A stretch of DNA of 64,000 bases from Cervus elaphus (taxonomy: Eukaryota > Chordata > Mammalia > Artiodactyla > Cervidae), in NCBI RefSeq assembly GCF_910594005.1, contig NC_057831.1, positions 45,032,001 through 45,096,000 on the forward strand, in the 5' to 3' direction. Both the position numbers and the translations under genes were made by a program. Under the pieces are notes generated by a model. It made no database searches, was not told the origin of the DNA, and worked only from the letters and a program-made list of their open reading frames with translations. This document shows, piece after piece, positions 51,733-64,000 of this stretch; positions within the stretch are counted from its first letter, which is position 1; every line of letters starts with the position of its first letter.

Positions 51733-53229
51733 GTGGTCCAGCACATTTCTGAAAGCCGGAGGGACGGATGATGGTTTGCTGCCAGAACGTGGTGAAGATG
51801 ACAGTACCCAAAATCACTGGTAAAGGAAATGAAGACATGTTTTATGGGTTGAAACAGAACAGAGAGGAGTGGTGTGGCTCTAAGGGGAGAAGGGTGCAAA
51901 ATGTGCCCACCTAGTTTGGAAGAATAAAGACTTGCTACCCCTCTGTCAGTCCCAGAGTCCAGTTCAAATGCTTTTCCAAAGCCTCCTTTTACTCCAGCCC
52001 TCACCATCCCAGCCCCAGGCTAGCTGTCATCTCTGCCTCGAATCCTCGCCAAACCCACTGTGTTCCCTGAGCACTAAGCCCAGGAGAGGACCTGGACTAA
52101 TCAATGCACTGCGGGTGTGAACTTGTCCAGCTGCCCCCACCCCAGAAAAAGGGAGCATTGTTAATTGCCCTTTGTACCAAGGAGGATGGAGAAGCCCAGA
52201 GAGGTTAGATAATTTGCCTAAGGTCACACAGCTGGTGAGGGAGGGGTCAGCCGAGTTTCCTATCACACGTGGTACATCTCGGACATCAACCACTTCCTCC
52301 CTTTCTTGTGAACAACAAACCTTCCACTTCGGGCAGGCGAACTCCTCCCGGGCAGGGACCCCTGCTGCCTGGTGGTAAATCCTCACTAAAGATCTGTGCC
52401 CTACTGGAAGCCCCGCCCTTGAAATTGATGGAGTCCGGCGCTTTGAATCCTATATGGGAAGCCACAGCGCCCCCTAGTGCCTGAGAAGTCTTAACTATAA
52501 CGCCAAGCCGGCCAGCACGGAAGGTTTCCCAGCGCCCTGGGCCAGGGCAGCAGGGCTGAGCCAGCCAAGGTAGGGAGGGGCTGCTCCGCACGGCTGCCCC
52601 ACGCTGATTTCTGAGCCTGCCCTGTGGCAACGCCTCAATCCAGGACGCTCGGGGCACCACAGGGCCTTTCTGACTGATGCTGGGTCGCCAGGCAGCCCTC
52701 TGCCAGGCCCAGTGGCCTAGGAAGAGCATTTTAGAGAGGAAGCTGTGTGGGAGGGTCCGCATCAGGAGACGGGGTTCCCGAGGTCGAGGTGGCCTGCAAG
52801 TTGGCGGCTGGCCGAAAGGCCCTGCAGAGGGCAGCAGTTTGCTTGTCTATGCTCTTCATGCTGGGCTGGTTTCCTGACTCATGGGTCCCACGCAGGCCTC
52901 GTGTCCTGAAGGGCCCAGGCTCAGTTTAATGCTGTGGAACTAACCACATGAGAACAAGCAAAGGCTGTTTATTCTGAGCTTTCCTGAGCATCGGAGGCAG
53001 TCTTGCCTTTGGGCAGAGACTAGAGAGCAGGCTGAAGGGCTGGGAATGCTTTAGAGTGAAGAAGAGGGAAGGCTGCAGGCTTACTCTGACTGGAGGCAGT
53101 GGGCCCCAGGAGGCCCAAGGGGGCCTAATAGAAGCGGGACATCCTAAGTGTCTGGTGAGGAGTGTGTATTTGGCCTTATCTGATTGGTTCTGAGTTGGAA
53201 GCAGGGACAGAAAGTAGGAAAGCTGTCGA

Positions 53230-53887
53230 TCACTTCAGTTCAGTTCAGTTCAGTTGCTCAGTCATGTCTGACTCTTTGTGACCCCATGGACTGCAGTATA
53301 CCAGGCCTCCCTGTCCATCACCAACTCCTGGAGTTTACTCAAACTCATATCCATTGAGTTAGTGATGCCATCCAACCATCTCATCCTCTGTGGTCCCCTT
53401 TTCCTCTTGCCTTCAATCTTTCCCAGCATCAGGATCTAGTCCAATCATTCAGTTCTTTGCATCAGGTGGCCAAAGTATTGGAGTTTCAGCTTCAGCATCA
53501 GTCCTTCCAGTGAACACCCAGGACTGATCTCCTTTAGGATGGACTGGTTGGATCTCCTTGCAGTCTAAGGGACTCTCAAGAGTCTTCTCCAACACCACAG
53601 CTTAAAAGCATCAAGTCTTCGGCGCTCAGCTTTCTTTATAGTTCCGTTCTCGCATCCATCCATGACTACTGAAAAAACCATAGCCTTGACTAGATGGACC
53701 TTTGTTGGCAAAGTAATGTCTCTGCTTTTTAATATGCCGTCTAGGTTGGTCATAGCTTTTCTTCCAAGGAGCAAGCATCTTTTAATTTCATGGCTGCAAG
53801 TCACCATCTGCAGTGATTTTGGAGCCCCCAAAAATAAAGTCTGTCGCTGTTTCCATTGTTTCCCCATCTATTTGCCATGAAGTGATG
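53230..53887 (-). mobile_element. BovB LINE 3' fragment
   Basis: The minus strand covers about 650 bp of BovB, from the SRDITLPTKVHLVKAMV region through the C-terminus. Frameshifts and substitutions make it older than the copy at 10730. It begins (left) with a short (cagtt)n run typical of BovB ends. Confidence 0.9.
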
Positions 53888-54111
53888 GTTACTGATCATT
53901 GGCTATTGAGGCCGATTGTTGCAAGAAGATTCTTTGGCTTCCTGGATTGCCACTGTTGAGGTGGCCGTCTCCCTTCCTGCATGAATGGTTTATATAAAGC
54001 AGACGGTTTTCTGGGCTGGTTATCATAGATGAGTCAGTTCTCTGGGCAGGCTGCTGTAGGCTGCAGGTCAGAGTTCTATTTCATGCGTGGTCTGGCCATT
54101 GACTATATTCA

Positions 54112-54143
54112 GTTTCTCACTCTGCTAGTTTCTCACTCTGCTA
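54112..54143 (+). repeat. 16-bp tandem duplication
   Basis: The unit gtttctcactctgcta occurs twice in a row with no mismatch. No surrounding feature explains it. Confidence 0.9.
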
Positions 54144-57100
54144 TCGCCGTCCCCGTATTTTCATTCCATACTGCGACCTGTAAATGATGTAGCTATTCCT
54201 GTGTTCTTTGGACTCATGACCAAGGAAGCTTTCATGATCTAGTTGCAGTTTTCAAACTTCTACTTAGAATTCAAGTTTGTGCTGTTCACAAGGACTGAGG
54301 GCCTCCTGGTGAAGCAGAGGTATGAACACCCTGGAGAATGTCTGCCTGTTGACGAGTCTGTTTCATGTCTGTTTCATTCTCAAGCCTGCAGATCTTCTGC
54401 TGTGTTTTTTTCCATCTTGGTGTGGCAGGGGTCTTCTGGGCAGTGAGGATAGTCAGTGAGCCTGGGCTGAAACAAACTTGTAACTTGGATCACAGCTTAC
54501 TAATTTAGATCCTGTTCATTTTAAATAGAAAAGGTTTGATCAACATTTGATGAAAAGATTTGCTAAGCAAATGCACTGTGCAGAACGTTTGCAAGGAGGA
54601 GGTCAATATTTAATCTGTCTAGAGCAAAATTTTCAAGGACCTAATCAGCACTGTGTTATGCAAAACCAATGAATTACCTTGTAAGCGTAAAATCTAATTT
54701 CAATGCATTCTTTGCTGTTCATATGTTGGAGGAGGTCATTGAGAGGTCGTGACCACCAGCTGACCTGTGAGAGGACCCCGGCAATCAGAGACTCCTGACC
54801 CCATCCTCTGTCCTTGGAGTCTACATTCTTCCCGCTGTTCCCACACTAGGAGCTGTCTCAGAGATGCAACCTTGAGATAATGTGCTTTTGAGACCATTTG
54901 AACCCATTTAAGGCCTCTACATAAATTTTAAGACCAACGGGCAAGTGTGGAGATCTGGGGCCACCCCAGACAAGCCTCATTTGTTAACTTCCTTTGCTTG
55001 TTAAACTTGCTGTCTACCAATCTGGAGCAGCTTTCTCTTTCTTAGCCTCTCCTTGTCCCCTCTAACCTATTAGGGACAGTTTCTGATTTCATCTGGGGGA
55101 AGATCCTGAGCTTATTATCTTGAAAGTGGCTCTGAATCCTCCTGCCTCTAGACATAGCCTCACAAAGGTATCTTGACACACTGGAAAGCAGGACAGTGAA
55201 ATCCTTCTGCAGGGATTTGCTAATTTAGGCTTACTGCAAAAAAAGCACATCTTTTTCAGGTCCCTGCACCCAAGTGCTGAGGCGTTTCTATACCTCTGTT
55301 ACCCTCACTGCTCCCCGTTTCAGGTTTCCCGGGGACACCAACCCCGCGTGGGTTTCCCTGCAGTGCTGAGTCCTTCCCTACCTTCCTCAGGATGAGCCTT
55401 TCTGCCATTGTCTCTCCTTCCTGCACAAAGACTGCCTTCTCCAAGTGGTCACTTCCTTCCGCCTCTCCCCCATCTAGTCCCACCAAAAAGCTCTGGAGGT
55501 AGACAGAGCAGCTCCCAGGCCACACTCTGCCACTCAGTAATGATGAGAGCTTAATCAGGCTGCTTAACTACTTGGAGCCTCATCTTCTTTATCTGTGAAA
55601 TGGAGACACTGATCCTAGCCTCCCTGGGTCCTGGTGAGGGCCAAGGGGATAACGTTCATGGAAAGGGATGAACTAGTGCTGGCCCAGCCCACACTCAGTA
55701 AACTCAGCCTGTGGTGGTGAATTCCAGATGGTAATGCCATTCACCTCATTGCTTTGGTTACATTTGTCTTTCTGGTGAAGGAAAATTTCCCCATTTATGT
55801 GTCACCTCAGACATCAGCTCTGGTTTTGATGCCCTCAAACTCAAAGGATGAAGACTCTTCTCCACTGAGGGCACTCAAGAGAAGATGCCACGGGGGCTGG
55901 TGGCAGCTGCCAAGGAGGCCTGTCTTAACCTTTTGGGAAGGCAGTACTATGGGCTGGAGCACAAGAGTGGCCTCTCAGGTGGCCATCTGCAAGGGGATGG
56001 GTTTGTTCACACAGTTTTGAAGGGTTGTTTTGGGAGGAGTCCCTTTGCTCTGCAATCGCCCATCTGAAGGAGAGGGGTGGGGAATGGCATTGATTCGTAA
56101 GCAAGAGGCGTGGGCACTGTTGCCTGCCTCTCTCCCAGGTTCCTCCTGGCTCTCCCTTCTGACCCTTTGGGTTTGAAGACTGCTGTGTTTGGCTGGTACC
56201 TGCATGGTGACTCATGGGGCAGTGCAATCATTTGCAAATACCTGGTGCTTACCTTCATTCTCGGTGACTAGAGGCACATAGTAAGTGCTCACTGAAATGA
56301 CTTACCTGGCCACAGGCCCCACTGCCCTGGTTACTTGGTGACCTTCCTTCACCCACCAGGCCTTCAATACTTCGCAGTTGTCACGAAAGTCTCTGGGAGG
56401 CCTGAGGAACACCTGAATTACGGATCAGAAAAGACTGAGCTGTACTTTTTTTTTTTGCTTGAACAAAACTCAAGATCTTTGTTCCAGGGTTTTTTCAAAT
56501 GCGAGTACCAGGCTTCTTATAATTAAAGAGGGAGAGGTGGGACCATAAAAAACACAAAACAAGAAGAGGTTTTTGACCGGCCCCAGCAGCCCTGCAGCTG
56601 TCGTCGCTGGCATCCCGTATTCCCTCACCACCATCCGCAGCGTCTCTTCACTTAATTCCTGGGTCTGTACCTTCCTCTTTCTCAGCCAAATCCCCATTTT
56701 GGGGGATCACATTTTCTAGAAGCTTCCTGAGAGTGGGTACACAGGGATAAACTTTCTAAAATGGCTTATCTCTGAAACTGTCTTTGCTCTGCTCCAACAT
56801 CCACTGACGGTTTGGTTGGGTGCACACTTCGAGGTTAGAAAGTGTTCCCCTCACAGTTTTGAAGGCGTTGCTGCCTTATCCCTTAGCTCTGCTCGTGGCC
56901 GGTGACCCGTCCGTCACGTGTGGTGACCTGCTTGTTGGTCTTATTTCTGTTTTCCCCCCTGGGTGCATTTGGTACCCTCCCTTTCCCCCAGTATGCTGAG
57001 GTTTCATGATGATGTGTTTAGGTGGGATGATTGTTATCCATTTATTGAGCTGTTAATGGACTTTCATCTGGAAAGTCATGCCCATCGTTTACAAATAATA

Positions 57101-58239
57101 ATAAAATATGCAGTACTCTCTGCTGTTAGTTCAATATGACTGGTGGGTTCTCAGAAGGCTTTCATTGTTGTTGCTATTTAACTCTTTATACCTTTAGTGG
57201 CAATTCAGGCGCAATTCGAAAAAAACAGGAAAAAATGAAGCAGTACCTGTTTACTATTCGGTTCAGGAGAGGTGTTCACGTCATCGATGAACAAGTGTAC
57301 GTCCCATATCAATGTTAGTGGGTATTTTCTTCTGTGTTAAAGAGTGAAACGAAAGTCAGGCCACAAAGCTGTTGGACCTCACAGATACAGATACGTAGGC
57401 ATTAATAACCTCAAAAGATAATAGTGACGTGTTGTAAAAGGTAGTAAAATGAGGTAAAGTAATTAGGAAGTAATAGACTTTGAGTATTCATTACGTTTGC
57501 TTTTAACACAGTTTACTTAGTTATAAGTTTATATAACTGTGAATAGTGGCTTCGCTTAGCAAGCAACTTAAGAAATTCCTGAAAATTTAAAAAATGCTCT
57601 CTCAAGTCAGAACAAGACAGTTACAGTTCACCATTAGAACTTAATGTCCTTCAGTTTGGGGACTTAAAAAAAAAATTTCTTAATTTTTTTCTGCTCTCAT
57701 TTTCTCTGTTCTCTTTATCTGGAATTCATGTGGACTGATTCTCTTATTTTTTTTTAATCTTTCTCTCATTATTTTTAAAAATCTTATTGACTTTTGTGTT
57801 ATTTTTTTGAAAGATTTCTTTCCTCGATTTTGTTTTCCAATCTTCTAATTATTTTGTATTTTTTCTAGCATATTTTAATTTCCAAGAGCTCTTTCCTATT
57901 CCTTGATTGCTATTATTATTTTTTTCCTCCACCTCCTCCTTTGTATAGAGCTGCAATATCTTGCCTAATGTCTCTGAAGATATATGTGAACGTTGGGTAT
58001 GTATGTGTGTGTGTGTTTAGTTTTTATTTCCATGCATTGCCTTTAGCTTGACTTTGGACACATAGAATTCAAGATGCCCTTGATATATACAAGTGTGATT
58101 GTTAGCTCTCTGGGAGTGTTCAGAAGAATGGACTAAATTGGAACATAAATTCAGACATTGGCCTGGGTGTGATGATGTCATCTAAGGACAGAGCAGAGAG
58201 CGGTCTTGGTAGTGCTCAGCTTAACACCTTGTTTGTTGC

Positions 58240-58465
58240 CTGGTACCCTGACCTCCCCATTCTGTGCTGTTATCCCCACCTCTAAGGCACCCATCACCTT
58301 TGCCCATGATAATATGTTGAATCCATGCCTGACTCCCCTCTCCAGTGAGAACAAGGGCTTCTGCTGTTCTGTTCTCTGATGAATATGGTAGGTGCTCAAT
58401 AAATTTCTTGGCATATAGCAGGTGCTCAAAATACAGTTATTGAATAATTGAATGAATGAATGACT
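58240..58465 (+). mobile_element. LINE-2 3' end
   Basis: It ends with 'taggtgctcaataaatttct' and a gaatgaatgaatga-like run, the usual L2 3' terminus. The upstream part is decayed. Confidence 0.55.
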
Positions 58466-59520
58466 ATTTTCCCAATTTCCCTAGGAAAGCCTGAGACTGT
58501 ATCATTTTCTTCTTACTTCTGTTGCCATTTGATGCTCAGTGAATCTTAAAGCTGATTAGGACAGAAATGGAGGCGTGTGTGGACTGTGAGTTTCCACCTG
58601 ACCTTGGGTGGGGATGATGGTCAAGGCCTTTTCCCCAGGCTGAGGGGCAGAAGGAAGAAATGGCTCCTCTAAGCCTGGTTCCTCTGCCCAGCGCCTTCAG
58701 CCTTACTCTGGTTTCTGGCCCTTCTAAGGCAGGTGGGGAGGAGGAGCCCAGGGAGGGGTCCAGAATTGGTTTGCATTTCTTGGTAGGAATAGGGGCAGGA
58801 GGACCAAGACTTAGGCACCACACTGATTTTTTTTTTTAATCTGAAGAAAGATGCTTTTCTGTCTCTCCCATCTTTAGCTTCTGCTGCAGCCAGCACAGCA
58901 CGTAGGGATCAAACCTGGTTGACCCACAGTTTGGGAATAGAAACTAGAGACAAAATTAAAGTTTTAAAGATGGGACCGGGGGACTCAAGACCTCTTGGAT
59001 CAAGAACCCTGTTCCTCAGAGCCACATCACTTTTATTTAGTGTCTTGGCAAGCAGAAAGTATCTGTTGTGCTACCATAAAATCAGCCTCCTGTGTCCCGG
59101 GTCACGTCTCCCATTTTATTGATTACTTTGAACTATCTTTGCTAGTTTCTTGTACAAGGGTTATCACCCAGCTGGAGGTCATAGACCCGCATATGCTTTG
59201 GGAAAACATCTTAGTGTGTGCACAAGCAGTGTTCTGAACTTGCACTGACCCGGCTTTCCAAGGTCCACACAATGTTTTTCCTCAGCTTAGCAGGGCATGA
59301 TGACCCCAATTTATCAACCTGATGTACTTTTGTTTAGATTATACTGTATTGCTCTATTTTTCTTTTGTTCTTTTCCCATGGTTGATTTCCTCATGGCTTG
59401 GCCAGAGCAACAGGCGACTGATTATTAACCCCTGCGAACTTCTCTGCCTCTGGCTAGGTTTTCAAACTCAACCCAGTCTAACAAGGGCTCTGTAAGAAGA
59501 GCTGAAAAGAAAATTTCTAG

Positions 59521-59650
59521 GGGCTTCCTAGGTAGGTGGTCCAGTGGTTAAAACTCCATGCTTCCAGTGCAAGGGGTATGGGTTCAATCCCTGGTTGGAG
59601 AACTAAGATCTCGCGTGCCAATTGGCAAGGCCAAAAATATATAATATAAT
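59521..59650 (+). mobile_element. CHR-type tRNA SINE
   Basis: It starts gggcttcctaggtaggtggt, has the B-box-like gttcaatccc, and ends in ggccaaaaatatataat. It lacks a Bov-A body. Confidence 0.75.
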
Positions 59651-59659
59651 GTATATGAA

Positions 59660-59864
59660 GTGTGTGTTAGTTGCTCAGTCGTATCCGACTCTGCGACCCC
59701 ATGGACTGTAGCCCGCCAGGTTCCTCTGTCCGTGGGGTTCTCCAGGCAAGAATACTAGAGTGGGCAGCCATTCCCTTTTCTAGGGGATCTTCCCTACCCA
59801 GGGATCTAACCCACGTCTCCTACATTGCAGGTGGATTCTTTACCTCTGAACCACCAGGGAAGAC
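59660..59864 (-). mobile_element. Bov-tA SINE
   Basis: A full-length reverse copy, with the Bov-A body on the left and the tRNA head on the right (ending ccaccagggaag). It lies immediately beside the CHR-type SINE, in opposite orientation. Confidence 0.9.
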
Positions 59865-62289
59865 CATATAATCTATGTTATTATATAACAAATATAAAGA
59901 AAGCTTCCATTTTGGTGCTTTGTTGGTAAAGCTGGGCTTTCCTGTCCCCTTTTCTCCCCTGATCTGGACTCTGCATCACCTTTCCCCTGTGTGTGGCCAG
60001 CTTCTCTGCAGCTGCTGTTGGTTCCTTCGCTGAGGAGGAAGTTTGCACCCCGAGCGCTCAGCCCCCCTTGGCGACAGGTCCTTCAGGCTGAGCCATGCCA
60101 AGATGGGAACACGGGTGACCTCATTTCCTGCTGGCTTCTCCACCACCTGTCTTCACAGAGTTGTCATTTTCAGAAGCTGTAACTCTGTGACCCTCATGCT
60201 TTGAGTGGAAATCCTAAAGGCTGTGAAAACCAAAAATTATTTGCTATTTATTTTGGTAACTAGCTTGGCATCAAAATGTGACCGGAATTTGGTGGCAAAA
60301 CCTCACCTGAATGGAGGCTATTAATAGCTCCACTGAGTGTGAAGATTTGTATGTTTTGGTGCAGAAATATGACTATGTCTGATTTTGTCATGCTGTGTTC
60401 ATATGTTTAATTGTGTGCTGTCTTGGATCCCCTGGGTGTATCTCAGATTGTGCCATACCGAACTGCATGAACACTCTTGAATTGGAGTCTTCTGGATTTC
60501 GACCCCCAGCTGACCCGGGGTTTGGATATGGGCCATGGATCTGTGTGTGTCCTATGATAGGGAGACAGGGAAAAATGCAGAGTCAGACAGCCTGGCTTCG
60601 CCAGCACATATTGACTGTGGGGTCTTGGCAAGCCTCGTATCCTCCTGGACCCTCTGTCTCTTCCTCTGTAATGTGGCGGCCAGGACAGTGTTCTCACAGC
60701 ACTGGGGCAAGGTCTGCCCTGGCTGCCTCACCACCTGCATCTCCCGTCATGTCCTTGCTGGTCCCCTTTCTTGGATTCATTCTCCCCCAGATGTCTCCGC
60801 CTGTCTCCTACCACGGGTTCTCTGAAGTCGCCTCCCCCACGGAGGCTTTCTGACCCTGCAAATGAGGCATGGTCTCTCCCTAGTTCCATCCACTGCCTCT
60901 TTCTCCTACTTTGCTTCTCCACCTAGCACATGTCTCCACCTGCAGTGATATTGTATGACTATTAGTTTACTTGTAAATTGCCTGTCTCCCCCACTGGGAG
61001 GCAGGCTCCTCCAGGCATGACTTCTTGGCCTGTTTCGTGGCCTCCTGCACGGCAGGTCCAGCAGCCCTGCTGATACCCAGTGAGGAGCAGAGAGGTGCCC
61101 AGAGAGGAAACAGAGGTGCCCAGAGAGAAGGGGAGTGGCTCCCCTGGATACATGCCCTCAGGGAGCGGGCTGATGATGGGTACAAGACCAGGAGGGGCTC
61201 ACCAGCCCCCAGCACTCTGGGGTGCTGCCAGTTCGTCCCTGGCGTTGCTGAGTTCTCCTTTTATATTTAGAAAGGATTGTAGGAGGCAGCACAGGCTGCG
61301 TGCGTGTGGGAGTGGGGGGTTCTGAGACGGGGAAAGGGAAGGCAATTTTGGTTTTTTGTCAGGACGCAAGTCGAAGCCGATTAGATATTTCCTTGAAGGC
61401 CTTTTTAGTGCGGATTTCAGGAAATAACTCAGGGGGGCATTGCACTCTGCCCATGCTGTGAAATCCTTGAAACCCTGGAGCTGGTCTTTGCTTTTGGCAA
61501 AGGCAATCCCCAGAAGCCTCCTGAGGGCGTAGATAAGCCGAGGGCTCTGCAGGGAACCCAAGCCTCTGGGTGCCACGGTTGCTGGAAGAGCCATTCCCTC
61601 TGGACCTGAGTCCTCAAGTTTCCTGGTACCTGGACTGGGCAGGGCTCCCTGGGAGGGAGACTGTGTTTCCCGAGTCCTTTTGCAGGACTTGAAACCTCTC
61701 CGGTGATGAAGCCGAAGCAAGTCAAATGTGCTTGGTGGCAGCCTGCATGTCAGATGATTCTGAAAACAAACCGAAGCAAATGCTGGACTTAACAAGAGAG
61801 CATTTGCCTGAATTTCAGGGCAGTGGGGTGAGAACTTAGCTCTCACTTAGCTCTCTCAGTGGGAGGGCAGGGTCTTAGAGGAGGGTCAAAGTGTTTAGGG
61901 AACACGTGACTGAAATTGGTTAATCAGAGGTGTGATTTGAAATATTGAGCCCAAGGGTCCCAGAATGAAATATGTTAAATATTAGAGATATTCAAAATGT
62001 ATGCATGATGCCAACAAGCAGAATAGCCTGGCAGCCATGCACCTGCTATCCGAGTTTATAAAATTTCACCATTTTGCCAGATTTCCAATAAAAGAACAGT
62101 GTTATAGACACAGTTGGAGTCCCCTATGTACCCATGCATTTCCTCCCTCCCTCTAAATCTGGCTACTACTCATAGGCATGTTTTTATATTATTGATACAA
62201 ATACTGTCTCCTTAAATAATTCTGTTATTATATGTTTAGCTAAAGTTCTATTTATTTATAATATAAAGTTTTCATTATGTAATAATATA

Positions 62290-62765
62290 TACTATATACA
62301 TACATGCATTATAAACTATTATGCCACTGGGTACAGCTTTCTGCAACTTACCTTTTATGTTGTTCAATATTATGCTTTGGAGATTTGCCCATGTTGGTCC
62401 ACAGAGCTGTATGTGGTCATTTCAACTCTGTAGAACATTCTGTCATGTTACTACATCACATGTTATTTGTCCATCTTCTGTGGATGGCCATTCTGAGGCT
62501 GTTGCAAGCTTCTGCAATTACAAACAATACTTCAATGAACATTTCATGCCACATTCTTGTGGTCTTGCTTGAGTTTCTTCAGTGTTTATCCATGAGCGGA
62601 ATTGCTAACTCAAGAGGTCTGCAAATACCCGGCCTCATTTACTTTTGCCAGATGGGTCTCCAGTCGGTCAACACCAATCTAGCCCCCCCGTTAGCTGAGT
62701 GGAAGAGTTCCTGTGTTGCTCCACACCCTCAGCAGCTCTTCAGTGTTGCCCAAGTGCTTCACCCA
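62290..62765 (-). mobile_element. Old L1-derived fragment
   Basis: The order of motifs follows reverse-strand L1: 'catcttctgtggatggccat', then 'caatgaacatttcatgcc', 'atccatgagcggaattgcta' and 'cagatgggtctccag'. It is heavily diverged. Open frames across it are by chance. Confidence 0.5.
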
Positions 62766-64000
62766 GAGAGGTGAGGGCTCTGGACCTTGAGCCTGCCATG
62801 AGGGCGGACTGCTGAGGGCACTCTGCCAGCAACACCCCCGGCCCCTGGAAGCTGAGGAAAGCGTCCTTCTCTTCCCAGAGGGAAACAGAGGCTACCTTCT
62901 GCCTTCCCCCAGCTCTGCCAGTGGCTCACTCCACTCTTGAACGCTGTGTGAGCTGGCTGATCTGCATAGATCGAATCACCCCAGCCCCCTGGCCTCTGCC
63001 TTCCCCTTGGGTCTGACCTGAGTGAGAGGCTGGGACAGGAGATCAGGAGATGACAGTAAACAGAGGTCAAGGTGTTTATTCCTGCCACCCCCCTTCTTTG
63101 GCCTCGGTCCCTGCTGGGCCACCTCCAGCTCATCCTACTTCCAGGGGTGCTGTTCTCTCCTCTCGCCCCTCTGGGCTTTGGGTGGTACCTGTTCCCCACT
63201 GCTACTGGTCTCACTGGCTCCCTTGATCAGCCTGCTTGTTATGAACAGTAACTAAACCCTTGGAAGTGTGCCATCTCCGTCTTTCTCTGAATGGTATTCT
63301 TCTTGATTTTTTAAAATAATTCAAATACTTATGAATACCATCCTCCATCAAGTTTCTTCATAAAAGGAGAAACAATGAAATATAACCAAGTGACACAGAG
63401 AGCTGAATCCAGCCTGTGAGCGACTGAGCCCCCCCACCCCCCAACCCCGTGACCTTCCCACAAGGATTTAGACTTAAGCCCCAGCAAAGTGACCAATGAT
63501 GTCACATCACAGACCCACTCTGGGGGTCTTGCAAGTAACTGAATCTGTCAGAGTTAAATCTGTGAACTCAAGTCAGGGGGTCGCAGCGTGGGAGGGGGGG
63601 TGGTTAGTGCTGCTATACCTTCCTGAGAGCGTTATTGAGAGACAAGAGGAAATAGTCTAGGTCAGTGGTAGGGAGGCCCGGGGCTGATCCAGCCCCTCTG
63701 GATGAACTAGGAAAAGGTGCCCGTCCCCTGGGTGCTCACAGCCCTACAGGTAGTCTGGCAGGCAAAGCCCTTCCTGCCGGGGGAGGAGGAGGCCCTTGTA
63801 CAGTCCACAACCTATGCAACAGCATGCGGTAGCCCTGCTGAAGTCCTCCCCCAATGTCCTTACCAAGAGTGGTGAAGATACAGTGGCTCCTGGATTCAGA
63901 CAGATCTAGGCTCAAGTCCTGTTCCAGTCCTAGTCTTCTCCAGAAAGTTCTGCGGCACATCCAGTGAATCACCTGAACTCTTCGTATGTTCAAGGAATAC

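Larger units (their letters stand above)
46750..64000. other. Intergenic region downstream of ANAPC4
   Basis: No exon series, retrocopy or RNA gene is convincing here. Elements listed separately account for about 3 kb. Other visible remnants are MIR-like stretches at about 49790-49970, 52185-52262, 55530-55705 and 60578-60680. The blocks 47700-49780, 49980-51090, 51760-53220, 53900-55500, 55720-58230 and 59870-62280 contain no feature I can name. The GC-rich parts (49000-50500, 52300-52900, 60500-61800) produce chance open frames. Positions 62780-64000 are likewise blank. Confidence 0.55.

Noticed and set aside
56470..56697. Minus-strand frame with a plausible-looking peptide (LSEETLRMVVREYG) beside a T run at about 56446
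   Set aside because: I considered a processed retrocopy, but I could not find a target-site duplication, and I do not recognise the protein.
60395..60853. 152-codon plus-strand frame
   Set aside because: It includes a MIR-like stretch at about 60578-60680, overlaps open frames on the other strand and shows no domain. It is treated as chance.
46750..64000. Search for the start of SLC34A2 or another downstream gene
   Set aside because: I saw no exon matching a sodium-phosphate cotransporter. In human that gene is far downstream, so absence here is expected.

Overview
The window is mammalian nuclear DNA from a ruminant, most likely a bovid. The tRNA-headed Bov-tA SINEs, Bov-A2 dimers, BovB (RTE-type) LINEs, ruminant L1 3' ends and older MIR/L2 fragments point to this. 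There are no prokaryotic genes, CRISPR arrays or phage. Most of the open frames are SINE, L1 or BovB sequence or chance.

Two protein-coding genes lie head to tail on the + strand. Positions 1-4865 hold the end of ZCCHC4 (28S rRNA N6-adenosine methyltransferase): the last intron, which contains a dead mariner transposon and a U6-L1 chimeric retropseudogene, then the terminal coding exon at 4730-4865. An intergenic stretch of about 8.5 kb follows, filled with SINEs, BovB and old repeats. A CpG-island promoter at about 13360-13830 starts ANAPC4, the scaffold subunit 4 of the anaphase-promoting complex/cyclosome. I could assemble its complete coding sequence from 28 coding exons between 13613 and 46633. 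Every intron is GT-AG, every phase agrees, and the product is 808 codons plus stop. A polyadenylation signal lies at 46723. The introns carry Bov-tA, Bov-A2, BovB, MIR, L2, a CHR-type SINE, a hAT-like MITE, a 5'-truncated mRNA retrocopy and a tail-less 5S rRNA retropseudogene.

From about 46750 to 64000 I see no convincing gene. This stretch is intergenic DNA with L1 3' ends, a 0.65 kb BovB fragment, MIR/L2 remnants and a few SINEs. In human the next gene downstream is SLC34A2, recalled as lying far away, so a gene desert here is expected.

I found no new gene system. The observations most worth a second look are retrotransposition by-products with readable target-site duplications (U6-L1 chimera, tail-less 5S, a retrocopy of an unidentified mRNA), an Hsmar1-like mariner in a ruminant, and the exon architecture and conserved SUMO-site tail of ANAPC4.
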